The notes beneath the pieces were generated by a model that worked only from the letters and a program-made list of their open reading frames with translations, was not told the DNA's origin and did not search any database. Shown in pieces: positions 10,756 to 21,283 of a stretch of DNA of 64,000 nt; the stretch's first letter is position 1; the number at the start of each line of letters is the position of its first letter. The stretch is from assembly GCA_002110485.1 (NCBI GenBank), contig MOWL01000045.1, positions 558,001 through 622,000 of the forward strand, given 5' to 3'. Made by a program: the position numbers and the translations under genes. The stretch comes from Emergomyces orientalis (taxonomy: Eukaryota; Ascomycota; Eurotiomycetes; Onygenales; Ajellomycetaceae).

Positions 10756-12885
10756 ATGGCAGACATACCGTCAACAGATCAGGAAATGTCTGGAGATATT
10801 AAGGGCCCTCCTGCGAAACGCCCGTGCCTTGGACCGACGTCGAACGGGTTGGAGCAGGAAGGAGAGCCGCAGGTGGATGAAGGAAGCGATTTCTACAACA
10901 CGCCTATATACGCAGGCACCCCGGTGTACACTGCACAGAATGGTCCCACTGAAGATAAGAGCAACATCATTTTGCTTACGCCACCGAAACCAGCGCCTGC
11001 AATACCTGGACTGAGCTTTGTGAACGAGAAGAATGCGGTTGCCCAGTCGCAAGCGAATGGAGCTCCTGACCATGGTGGCGCCGTTGAACAGACCACCTCG
11101 TTGGATAAGCTTGATAAACCGGAGATATCACAGGAATTGGGTAAGCAAGTTCCAGTTCCGGATGATGTAGAAATGGGAAACACGGACTCTGTGGTTCAGC
11201 AACGTGAGCGGGAACAACAGGACCAGAACCATACATCTACGGGGGAATCTAAGGATGTTCCTCCAGTTCCAGAGGTCAACGATGAGCACATAGCACCAAA
11301 GCAGAATGGGGCGTCAGTAGATTCTTCCCGACTCACGAACCACACTGGAGGCGCTGAAATTGGCCCCGACAATAGCGAGAACCCAGAGTGGGAAATGGAC
11401 TCTTCACCATACGAGTCCTCTTCCTCGGATTCCTCCTCTGATGACAGCGATGATGATGCCAGCAGCGACGAATACGACTTATTAGACCCTGAAGAACAAG
11501 CCCGGATCTTAATGGCGGCGGAGGGTGGTTCCGATGATGAGGCAGATGGAAAGCTTAAGGGGGGGCAAATTAGGACAGCAAACGAAAAACCAGAGGAGAT
11601 AGTACCGAAGCCCGACATTACCATCACGCCTGATATGAAGGTGGAAGTACTCGGTAATGTAGAGACAATTGTTGAAAACGTGGTCCTTATCAAGGCAAAT
11701 ATATCTGGAGAATACCAAGTACTGGAGAGCGGTTCAGTCCTTTGCCTTGCCGATCTAAATGTCATTGGGATGGTGTCGGAAACCCTCGGAAGAGTGGAGC
11801 AGCCGCTATACACGGTTCGATTCCCGAACGAGGAATCGATAAAGGAAGCAAAATTGGAGAGAGGGACCCCGGTTTTTTACGTTGTGGACCACTCTACATT
11901 CGTTTTTACACAGCCTTTGAAGGGACTTAAGGGCAGTGATGCATCTAATTTCCATGACGAGGAGGTTGGTGATGAGGAAATTGAGTTCTCTGATGACGAG
12001 GCGGAGGCTGAATACAAGCGACGGCTCAAACAGAAGCGGCAGCAAAAGAAGGATGGGCGGCGTGATATAAATGGACCCGGAAAACCGAGAAGAGATCGAC
12101 CGGGCCCCTCTGGACTTAGGAACTCGGAGATAAACTACGACGATATTAACACGGAAGAGGGCTACACCCCGCTGTCTCGGCCGAAGAATTTTCATGAAAT
12201 GATAGGTCATACAGAAGCGCCCACAGAGGAATCCCTCTCACGCAAACAATTTGCAGAAAGGGGCTCTAGGGGGGGTAGAGGTCGGGGTAGAGGGAGAGGC
12301 AGTGATCGAGGAGGGCGAGGACGCGGGAGAGGTGGCAGCTACCAGAAGCACGGAGAAGATCGCCAACAACCCCAGCAGCTTGAGAAGCCGCAACGACAGC
12401 AACAAACCTCACAACATACCTATCCTCCGCAGTCTGCCGAATTCCACCCACCGCAGACATTATATCAAGCCCAGAATCCTTACCAGCAGCAATCCCCGCC
12501 TTATGACCCGTCCTTCTATCCACCTTACCAATCCCCACAACAAAATCAGCCTTCTCAGATGTACAACGCCAACCAAGCTTTCTTTCCCTCTGGGTTTGCG
12601 CCAGCCCAGCAACAATTTCCCTTACAACCTCCCCATCAGCCTCATTCTGCCGCTCCCTACCCACCCCCGGGCTCACACATAAACCCAGCTTTCTTCCGCA
12701 ACCTCCAGCAGCAACAGCAGCAGCAGCAGCAACATCAACAACCCCAACCACCCCAGCAAGCCCAACAGAACCTACAAGACCTGCACTCGGCCCAAGCGCC
12801 CACAACCCAATCTTCAGCCAATACCTTCGCTGCCGCACAGGCCCAGCTGGATTTGTTAAGGAGGCTAAGCAGAGGCGGTTCATGA
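10756..12885 (+). CDS. NAF1: NAF1, H/ACA snoRNP assembly factor
   Basis: Naf1 is a nuclear factor that loads onto nascent H/ACA RNPs (with Cbf5, Nhp2 and Nop10) and is later replaced by Gar1. Single exon, 709 residues from the ATG at 10756; the frame is open slightly upstream but only with a TTG. Residues 1-290 are acidic and disordered, with a Ser/Asp run around 220-245. The Gar1/Naf1 beta-barrel domain spans about 300-400, with VLESGSVLCLADLNVIGMV and the segment TLGRVEQPLYTVRF typical of the family. After it come an acidic-basic linker, an RG-rich stretch (about 500-530) and a Pro/Gln-rich tail with a poly-Gln run encoded by CAG/CAA at 12703-12740. The order acidic, Naf1 domain, RGG and Pro/Gln tail matches fungal Naf1. 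Confidence 0.92.
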   Translation: MADIPSTDQEMSGDIKGPPAKRPCLGPTSNGLEQEGEPQVDEGSDFYNTPIYAGTPVYTAQNGPTEDKSNIILLTPPKPAPAIPGLSFVNEKNAVAQSQANGAPDHGGAVEQTTSLDKLDKPEISQELGKQVPVPDDVEMGNTDSVVQQREREQQDQNHTSTGESKDVPPVPEVNDEHIAPKQNGASVDSSRLTNHTGGAEIGPDNSENPEWEMDSSPYESSSSDSSSDDSDDDASSDEYDLLDPEEQARILMAAEGGSDDEADGKLKGGQIRTANEKPEEIVPKPDITITPDMKVEVLGNVETIVENVVLIKANISGEYQVLESGSVLCLADLNVIGMVSETLGRVEQPLYTVRFPNEESIKEAKLERGTPVFYVVDHSTFVFTQPLKGLKGSDASNFHDEEVGDEEIEFSDDEAEAEYKRRLKQKRQQKKDGRRDINGPGKPRRDRPGPSGLRNSEINYDDINTEEGYTPLSRPKNFHEMIGHTEAPTEESLSRKQFAERGSRGGRGRGRGRGSDRGGRGRGRGGSYQKHGEDRQQPQQLEKPQRQQQTSQHTYPPQSAEFHPPQTLYQAQNPYQQQSPPYDPSFYPPYQSPQQNQPSQMYNANQAFFPSGFAPAQQQFPLQPPHQPHSAAPYPPPGSHINPAFFRNLQQQQQQQQQHQQPQPPQQAQQNLQDLHSAQAPTTQSSANTFAAAQAQLDLLRRLSRGGS
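12703..12740 (+). repeat. CAG/CAA repeat encoding poly-Gln in NAF1
   Basis: A run of CAG and CAA codons inside the NAF1 tail encodes nine or more consecutive Gln, then a His-broken continuation. Such runs change length between strains. Confidence 0.85.
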
Positions 12886-13472
12886 GCAATAAGTATTACC
12901 GGAATGCAAGCTTCGTTAACCTACTCACACGTTTTATTTTCCCTGCAACACCTGGCCTATGTGTCCGGAATTGGGAAAACCCACGTTCAATATTTTCTGT
13001 ATATATAATATTATTGCTAAATCCATACCTGAATGGTTTTTATGCTTTTGGTCTTAATTATAGTCAATGAGGGATTCGATAGGATATTCACAAGAGAGAG
13101 ACACTGGGTGTCAATCCATTTTCCGAGTCATGATCCTTTGTTGTTTGTTTGACGCGTTTGGGATACAGGAAGGAAGGAAAAAGGATAATCCATGGATTTG
13201 TTCTTGCTAGTTATGGTTAGCTTAGTTACTTGATGGCAAATATGGCGTGGCTCAAGGATTGCTGCGAAATTCCAAACTGAATATGCTGTGGATCTTGTTT
13301 TCAAAATATTTTCTCTAATAACGCGATTAGTTTAGCATATGATTCCAATGCGCTTATCCGGAGCTCGAAGGCGTCAGAAATCCAGATATTATAAAGATAC
13401 AAAACCTGCTAAAACGATATACATATGTTGAAATACAACTCTAGAAAGTAAATACCGAATTGCACCCAACAC
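12886..13472. other. Intergenic region between convergent NAF1 and PRP3
   Basis: About 0.59 kb between two stop codons, AT-rich, with no supported gene. It holds the 3' ends of both transcripts. A 62-codon frame just after NAF1 has no recognisable content. Confidence 0.6.
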
Positions 13473-15257
13473 TTACATCGGCTCCGCCTTCAGACTCTTG
13501 GCCAAAGTCCAAAAGTTTTCCAGTTTAGCCCGCGACAACGCATCCTTTGCTGCAGCATCCGTCTCACACACACGTGCACCCAGCCACTTTCTAAATGCCC
13601 TAGTTTTTTCCTCCCCTTCCCAAACCAAAGTACATGTGTTTTGACTCAAATCTTTAAGTTCCCCCGTCTTCTCATCTTCCGCAGCAAGCCACGATGCGAG
13701 CGCTTCGCGCTCGTTGTTTGGATGAGTGTTTTCCGTCCAGTCGACGCGATTTAGCATGAGCTTCTTGTATGCGGAGATGGAATGATGACCGCCCTCGACA
13801 ATCACGAGGTTGAATTTCGGATGCATAATGCACATTCCCGACAGGTTGTGTTGTTCTGCGTTTTTGCTGATTTTAAAACGGTGCCGGCCGTTGGCGAGGT
13901 TGTCTATCTTATATACGGACATGTGTATGCCTTTCAGCGCGTCTTGTTCTTGTTGAATTGCGAGTTTCTCGAGCCGTTGCTCTTTAGAGAGCTTTCGGGA
14001 TTCGTTCGCTGATACATGTTTGTCAAATCGTTCGGCGATTTCCCGGTTGACACGAGCTTCGACAGCGGTCGGATCCTTGACAGCTTCTTCACCTAAAACG
14101 CGCATGAGGTTGGATTTTTTGACCTTCGGTGGTGGAGCAGGCTCGAGTCCCAGTCTAATCTTCGCTTGTTGCTCCTTAAGATCAGCCATTCGCCGCTGAC
14201 GCCGGATTTTGGCTTGTTCTTTTGGTGTAAGGAACATTGGTTTCGGTGCTGGGATGTTTTTATCTTGTGGAGGGTCAAGAAGAACAGGATGTTGAATATA
14301 TATAGAAATTACAGAATCTGGAGTGTCAATTTTGAGATTTTGAGGGTCATCGATGACTGAATAATCTGAGCCGTTGACCAACCCCTCGTCCCACCATTCG
14401 ATTGCGGGAGGGGCCGGAACTAGGAACGCTTTCTCAACATCCAAGTCTTCATCTACACCTGCTTGGCGTGCGCGCTCAGCGATTTTCTTTTTCATAGCCT
14501 CTAGCTGAGCTAGTCGTCGAAGTGCCGCTGCTTGCTGGATATATTTCCCTTTTTGGTTAAAAACTAGCTGACGTGATTGGCGAGGTCTTGCTAGAGCAGT
14601 TTTTGCGCCAAGGTTGGGATCGAAATATGGGTTGCTTTTCGTTTCCTCGAGGGAGGGCCCTGTCAGATCTAGTTGCGTTTTGGATTTGCTAGGCTTGAAC
14701 GAAGGAACCGGCGACTCTGTTCTACGATTCGCCATCGTAGTAGCGAACTTAGGCTGCATTGTCTGTTTACCTTTCGATGATTTCAAATCTTGAGTAGAGT
14801 CGCCTAGCAGCGCAGGATGCAAGCCAACGTCTAATCCTCCCCTCGCTCGGGATAACCCGTCATCAACAACTGGAGGCATAAAAGTAGACGGGGCAGGTGA
14901 TCGTTGCTGGATTGTAGTATTTATTTTCCCTGTGGCTGCGGCCACCCTCGCCTTAATCTGCTCGAGTCTCGAAAGTGCCGGACTAGCTGCTCCGCCTGAA
15001 GCTGGAGTTTGTGAACCTGACCCCAGTGTTGGAGTATGCGTCCCTCCTCCTCTTGCGGCTTGTATTTTCGCTCGAGCAGCCTCAGCTTTTGCACGCGCCT
15101 CAGCTACCATCCTTTCGATTTCCTCCTTGCTAACCCCCCCCCTGTTACTGCTACTGGCTGGCATAGGGGATCCATTGTTGGAACGCGATCGTTTCTGCAG
15201 TTTGCTCTCATCGTCTTCCGGATGGGGTCTCTTCAGCACATTGCCAGTATCTGCCAT
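13473..15257 (-). CDS. PRP3: PRP3, U4/U6 small nuclear ribonucleoprotein
   Basis: Prp3 is a core protein of the U4/U6 and U4/U6.U5 snRNPs that binds the U4/U6 duplex together with Prp4. Single exon, 594 residues from the ATG at 15257 (MADTGNVLKRPHPEDD); a longer frame upstream starts only with TTG. The N-terminal 220 residues are basic and low in complexity (an Ala/Arg/Lys helix near 60-85). The PRP3 domain covers about 220-450, with NPYFDP, IEWWDEG, ISIYIQHPV and LTPKEQAKIRRQRR. The DUF1115 ferredoxin-like C-terminal domain covers about 455-590, with IHMSVYKIDNL, KFNLVIVEGG, YKKLMLNRVDW and the closing CTLVWEGEEK. All landmark segments of the family are present. It is head to head with RPA190. 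Confidence 0.95.
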   Translation of the reverse strand: MADTGNVLKRPHPEDDESKLQKRSRSNNGSPMPASSSNRGGVSKEEIERMVAEARAKAEAARAKIQAARGGGTHTPTLGSGSQTPASGGAASPALSRLEQIKARVAAATGKINTTIQQRSPAPSTFMPPVVDDGLSRARGGLDVGLHPALLGDSTQDLKSSKGKQTMQPKFATTMANRRTESPVPSFKPSKSKTQLDLTGPSLEETKSNPYFDPNLGAKTALARPRQSRQLVFNQKGKYIQQAAALRRLAQLEAMKKKIAERARQAGVDEDLDVEKAFLVPAPPAIEWWDEGLVNGSDYSVIDDPQNLKIDTPDSVISIYIQHPVLLDPPQDKNIPAPKPMFLTPKEQAKIRRQRRMADLKEQQAKIRLGLEPAPPPKVKKSNLMRVLGEEAVKDPTAVEARVNREIAERFDKHVSANESRKLSKEQRLEKLAIQQEQDALKGIHMSVYKIDNLANGRHRFKISKNAEQHNLSGMCIMHPKFNLVIVEGGHHSISAYKKLMLNRVDWTENTHPNNEREALASWLAAEDEKTGELKDLSQNTCTLVWEGEEKTRAFRKWLGARVCETDAAAKDALSRAKLENFWTLAKSLKAEPM

Positions 15258-15554
15258 GACCAGAGGTTGGGTGAATCCACTCACCCAAAGGGTTTTTATC
15301 GACGCGTGGGACAATAGTGGAAACTTGTTGGGTATGCAGATATCATGGAGGTCGTAAAGTTGTTTGTATGGGTGGAGGTTGAGTTTGCGATACTGGCGAG
15401 ATCAACAAAATGGAGCTGCGAAGCGGTGAGTCGTGGCAGAAAAGTTTCTCCAAAAAATTCACCACCATCCGAAGAGAAATTTCATCTTCGACTCTGCTCA
15501 CCAGTCGACGGCCCAAGCAATTGCCGAAGCAAAAGTCTAGTCATTTTTAAAAAG
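15258..15554. promoter_or_regulatory. Bidirectional promoter PRP3 / RPA190
   Basis: These 297 bases separate the divergent ATGs at 15257 (-) and 15555 (+). They must drive a spliceosomal gene and an RNA polymerase I gene. An in-frame ATG at 15345 could give RPA190 a 70-residue extension that does not resemble the family, so it is not used. Confidence 0.6.
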
Positions 15555-18500
15555 ATGGCTAGCTTTACGCGGCCGATTTCCTCGTCGATTGGGGAGGTTG
15601 ATTTTGGAGTACTCTCTAACGAGGAGATCAAAACAATCTCTGTCAAACGTATTTACAACACCCCTACCCTTGATTCATTGAATAATCCCGTACCGGGAGG
15701 ATTGTACGATCCTGCTCTTGGAGCGTGGGGTGATCATGTGTAAGCGATTATTTTGCCCATTTTCGCTGTCTTTTGATAAGCGTTTTGCTGACTGAAACCG
15801 CGTCAGTTGTACTACATGCCGCCTGAATTCCTGGTCCTGCAATGGCCATTCCGGTCATATTGAGCTTCCTGTCCATGTGTACAATGTCACTTTCTTCGAC
15901 CAGCTCTTTCGTCTCCTAAGAGCTCAGTGTGTTTATTGCCATCGCTTTAGAATGTCTCGGGCCGATATCAAGTCCTACACTTGCAAATTCCGATTGTTAC
16001 AATACGGTTTGGTTGAGGAAGCCGCGGCGATTGATAATATGGAAGCTCGAAGGGGGAAAGATAACAATGCCGGTTCAGGCTCAGAAGATAGTGAAGATGA
16101 AGATGAGGAAGACTTTATCAGGCGGCGGGATGCGTACGTCAAACGGTGTATCCACCAAGTGGTGGCGAGGAATAAAGATCAGGAGTTTGTGAATGGCGCA
16201 AAGAATCCCGTCGCTGGAGAACGGCGGAGGAATATCGTACGAGGATTTCTTAAGGATATCGCGGCTGTCAAAAAATGCGCCTCTTGTAGCGGGTGAGCAT
16301 TTCCCTGTATATAAGGTAGTGATTCCCAGCTAACCAATTTATAGCATTTCGCCTCCGTTCCGTAGAGATAAATACTCGAAGATATTCAAGAAGCCATTAC
16401 CGCAAAAGGCTAAAATCGCTATGACCGAGGCTGGATTCCATGTCCCTAACCCTTTGTTGTTGATTAAAGAAGCGAACGACCTTTCCAAGAAACATGATCA
16501 TCCGTCGCAGGATTCCCGTATGAATGGCTACCCAGACGATGACGTTGCCAGTGTTTCTACGGATTCGCATGGTGCAGAACAGCAGATCACCATGGGCAAT
16601 GCAGTGTTGGCGCAAGTTGAAGAGAAGGGGTCTCGAAACAAACCTAGTGAACAGGGTGCTCAGCAATTCATGCCATCGCCAGAAGTTTATGCCACGTTGC
16701 GGCTCCTTTTCGAAAAGGAACAAGAAGTCTTAGATCTGGTATACGACTCACGGCCGAGATCAAAGAATCGTCCCCGTGTCACTCCAGATATGTTCTTCAT
16801 CAAGAACATTCTTGTCCCACCAAATAAATATCGCCCCATAGCTGCCAATGGCTCGAATGATATAATCGAGGCGCAACAAAACACATCGTTCACTAGAATA
16901 ATAAAGCTTTGCGACCAAATAAATCAAATCAGCAGAGAAAGACAAGGCGATAGCACTGAGTCTGTCACCAGGCTCCGCGATTACCGGGACCTCCTCCAGA
17001 CAATTGTACAGCTACAGGATGCGGTCAACAGTCTTATCGATCGCGATCGTAACCCGAACCAGGGAGCCGCAGGCATACAAAACGAAGACGGTATCAAGCA
17101 GAGACTGGAAAAGAAGGATGGACTGTTTCGGAAAAATATGATGGGAAAACGGGTCAACTTTGCCGCCAGAAGTGTTATATCTCCCGATCCTAATATCGAA
17201 ACAAATGAAATCGGAGTCCCTCTTGTTTTTGCGAAGAAGCTCACCTATCCCGAACCAGTCACAAATCATAATTATTGGGAACTTAAACAAGCCGTGATAA
17301 ATGGACCTGATACCTACCCTGGTGCTGCGGCGGTTGAGAATGAGGTTGGCCAAGTAGTGAGCCTGAAATTTAAAAGTGCGGACGAACGAATGGCAATCGC
17401 CAATATGCTGCTCTCCCCATCAAACTTCAAGATGAAACGATCGAGAAACAAGAAAGTTTACCGGCACCTGACCACTGGCGATGTCGTGCTCATGAATCGG
17501 CAGCCAACCCTTCACAAACCATCTATAATGGGTCATCGTGCCCGAGTTCTTACTGGGGAAAGAACAATAAGGATGCACTATGCAAATTGTAACACCTATA
17601 ACGCGGATTTCGATGGTGACGAGATGAATTTGCATTTCCCGCAGAACGAACTCGCAAGAGCGGAAGCCATGCAGTTGGCCGATACTGATCATCAATACCT
17701 GTCAGCCACTGCGGGAAAACCACTTAGAGGTTTGATCCAGGACCACATTTCAATGGGAACATGGTTTACTAGTCGCGATACGTTTTTTGATAAAGATGAT
17801 TATTATCAGCTCCTATACAATTGTCTGCGCCCAGAGAACTCTCACACCGTTACCGACAAGATTCTACTAATGGAGCCGGCCATCTTACGGCCTGAGAAAC
17901 TTTGGACTGGGAAACAGGTCATTTCCACGATTATGATGAACATTACGCCAGCCAGGCTTCATGGTCTGAACCTTACCGGGAAATCAAGCACTCGAGGAGA
18001 CTGTTGGGGTGAAGGCTCTGAGGAAGGACAAGTCATTTTCCAGGATGGCGAGCTTCTTTGTGGTATTCTTGACAAAGCCCAACTGGGTCCAAGTGCGGGC
18101 GGCCTCATCCATTCGGTTCACGAGATTTATGGGCACGTTGTTGCTGGAAAATTGATAGGAGTTATAGGTCGTTTGATGACAAAATTTTTGCACATGCGAG
18201 CTTTCACTTGCGGTATGGATGATCTTCGCCTGACAAAAAAGGGAAACGAGGATCGGAAAAGAAAACTAGAGGACGCCGAAGGCGTAGGTCGCCAAATAGC
18301 ACTCAAATATGTGACCTTGGATCAAACCACGGTGGAGGATGAAGAAGCTGAGCTTAAACGACGCCTGGAAGATGTTCTCCGTGACGACGAAAAGCAGGCT
18401 GGGTTAGATACTGTTTTTACCTCGCAAACAGCCATTATATCCTCTGAAATTACAGCCGCGTGTCTTCCGATTGGACTCGAAAAGTCATTCCCGTGGAACC

Positions 18501-20833
18501 AAATGCAAGCCATGACGACCTCTGGAGCTAAGGGATCTGTTGTCAACGCGAATCTTATTTCTTGCAATTTAGGCCAGCAGGTGCTCGAAGGTCGCAGAGT
18601 ACCCGTGATGATTAGTGGGAAAACCTTACCATCGTTTAGACCTTTTGAGACCAGCCTCATGGCTGGTGGTTATGTCTCTGGGCGCTTTCTTACGGGAATA
18701 AAACCCCAAGAATACTATTTCCATGCTATGGCTGGCCGAGAAGGCCTTATCGATACCGCAGTTAAGACCTCAAGATCCGGATATCTCCAGCGATGCTTAA
18801 TCAAGGGAATGGAGGGATTAAAAGCAGAATATGACAACTCTGTGCGCGAGACTTCAGACGGATCAGTCATTCAGTTCCTCTACGGTGAAGATGGCCTCGA
18901 GATTACCAAGCAGAAGCATTTACAAGATTTCCCGTTTTTGGCTCAAAATTTCTGGTCCGTCGTTGAAGAGCTCAATGGGTCTGACGAGTTCAATAGAGTT
19001 AAGAGCGACAAGGCGGGAGACTGGAATCAAAATGCCATCAAAAAATTCAGAAAGACAGGTAAATTGGATTGTGTGGACCCTGCTCTTTCACTTTTCCCCC
19101 CCGGATCCTGCTATGGTAGTACCTCAGAATCCTTCGCAATGGCACTGAAAAAGGTAAATAAATGAATCATGGAGCGTTGGAACTTTCGAATATTTCAAGC
19201 TGACATGTGTCACTACTAGTATCAAAAAGAAAATCCCGATAAAATGCTAAAGGATAAGGGTAAAGTCGAGAACGGCATTTCCAAAAGGGATTTTGGCAGG
19301 GTGATGAACATGAAATACATGAGATCGGTTGTGGAACCCGGTGAATCCGTGGGAATTGTTGCTGGACAATCTATTGGCGAGCCGTCTACCCAGATGACTC
19401 TCAACACCTTCCATTTGGCTGGACATTCAACGAAGAACGTGACGCTTGGTATTCCCCGCCTGCGCGAAATTGTTATGACAGCGAGTAACCAAATACTTAC
19501 GCCAACGATGACGGGTGTGCTGAACAAGCAGCTTACAGAAAAGGATGGAAGGGTTTTTGCCAAAGCGATTAGCAAGCTTACCCTCTCGGAGGTCGTGGAC
19601 AGCCTTAGGGTCCATGAACGCATCTCATCCGGGTCTGGTCGTGGGAAAGCAAAGATCTATGACCTAGAAATAGACTTTTTCCCTCCAGAAGAATACACAG
19701 AAGAATACGCCATTCAGATTGAAGATATTCTCAAAACTCTCCAAGACAAGTTTGTACCGCGGCTTGTCAAATTAACAAGAGCAGAGCTGAAGAAACGGAC
19801 AGATGAGAAATCACTCTCTGCTTTCTCTGCTGCCCAGCCCGACATCGGTATTTCCGCGGGAGTGGTGGAAGAATCTACCAGACGGTTTGGACGTGAAGCT
19901 AGAGACGCCGATGCTGATGCTAACGATGATGATGACGAGGAGGACCAAGACGATGCGAAAAGGGCAATGGCAAATATGAATCGTTCGAATCAGGTTTCCT
20001 ACGAAGCTCCTGATGAAGGAGAGGAAGATATTATCCGTAGACAAGATTCCCCAGAGCCAGACTCCGATGACGAAACTGACGGCGACCGCCAAGGGGAGGG
20101 GACTGCTTCTGAAGACATTGACATGCAAGATGCAGACAGCGATTCTGACTCAGAAAAGCTACAAAAAAGCAAAGCGAGCGAAGACACCGTAATTGGGAAA
20201 CACTCTGAAGTTACGAAGTTCAAATTCAGCCTCAAAACCGGCAAATCCTGCCATATTCAGCTTCGCTATGATATCTCGACACCTAAGCTTCTGCTTCTTC
20301 CTCTAGTTGAAGACGCTGCCCGAACCTCCGTGATACAGTTCGTCAAAGGCCTCGGAACCTGTACCTACGTCGAGGCCGACGGAAAAGAGCCTGCCCATAT
20401 CGTCACCGATGGTGTCAACTTGCTAGCCATGCGAGATTACCAGAATTTCGTCTACCCTCATTCGCTGTATACTAATTCTGTCGCAGACATGCTCGCCATG
20501 TACGGAGTTGAGGCTGCTCGTGCGTGCATCATTCGTGAAATGGCTGCCGTTTTCGACGGTCACAGTATCGCGGTCGATAACCGCCATCTCAATCTCATCG
20601 GTGACGTTATGACCCATGCTGGTGGTTTCCGCGCCTTTAACCGCATGGGCCTGGTGAAGGATAGCACATCACCGTTCATGAAGATGAGCTTCGAGACTAC
20701 TGTTGGGTTCTTGAGAGATGCAGTGCTAGAAAGGGACTGGGATAACTTGAATGGCCCTAGTAGTAGGATTGTCATGGGACGCGTCGGAACGGTCGGCACT
20801 GGAGCTTTTGACGTACTTGCTCCTGTTGGCTAA
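15555..20833 (+). CDS. RPA190: RPA190, DNA-directed RNA polymerase I largest subunit
   Basis: Catalytic subunit of the nucleolar polymerase that makes pre-rRNA. Four exons (15555-15739, 15807-16292, 16345-19153, 19220-20833) join to 1697 residues, close to yeast Rpa190 (1664). Exon 1 ends just before the zinc clamp (CTTCRLNSWSCNGHSGHIE). A second Cys pair, CVYCHRF, follows in exon 2. The active-site loop NADFDGDEM is at residues 643-651, with RQPTLHKPSIMGHR just before it. The bridge-helix and trigger-loop region includes MAGREGLIDTAVKTSRSGY and, in exon 4, EPGESVGIVAGQSIGEPSTQMTLNTFH (read as two adjoining segments). A large acidic insertion at about 1410-1510 is typical of Pol I. The start MASFTRPISSSIGEVDFG matches the family. 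Confidence 0.96.
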
Positions 20834-21211
20834 AAGGTGCTTTAGAGTCAAACCCATTCTCGATCGTACTTGCTTGTCATCTTAGCCATAAGCACTGCTA
20901 TATTCTCCTGTTTACGTTCACGTTTACATTTTACATTTTAGTTTCTTTAAACTTGAAATCACGTTATATTTAGCGAGGAAAAATTTGTGATGAGATTCTT
21001 TATCCTTGATATCACTTAGCATAGTCAGAGGTTTCTTTAATATTAGATCAAAAAATACAGTTCAAATGTAGTGTTTTCGATCCTCCTGGCTCTCAAATAC
21101 ACCATACAACGCCACAAAAATCCAGTGGTATCTCTCACCAATGCCGAAGACTCAGATACAAACCCCTTGGTTCTGAAACCTATTATGCACCTGGGTATTT
21201 ATATAACCCCA

Positions 21212-21253
<42 letters not shown>

Positions 21254-21283
21254 AAAAAGAAAGAAAATAGTTATCAACCTGCA
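20834..21283. other. Intergenic region between convergent RPA190 and RAD3, with poly-A tract
   Basis: About 0.45 kb between two stop codons, AT-rich, with no gene. A run of 39 A lies at 21213-21251, followed by an A/G-rich stretch to about 21268, only 15-30 bases from the RAD3 stop (a T-rich run on the RAD3 strand). The T-rich sequence could form part of the RAD3 3' end. Confidence 0.6.
21213..21251 (+). repeat. Poly-A mononucleotide run (39 bases)
   Basis: Uninterrupted run of A seen directly. It could be a slippage-expanded tract or the scar of a retroposed sequence, but no target-site duplication is obvious around it. Confidence 0.9.

Noticed and set aside
11196..11813. 205-codon frame antisense to the NAF1 acidic region
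   Set aside because: Ser-rich shadow of the Asp/Glu/Ser-rich coding strand.
12266..12889. 207-codon frame antisense to NAF1
   Set aside because: It mirrors the CAG/CCA-rich NAF1 tail on the other strand and has no recognisable content.
15258..15314. Earlier start for PRP3
   Set aside because: The upstream codon is TTG; MADTG at 15257 is the first ATG.
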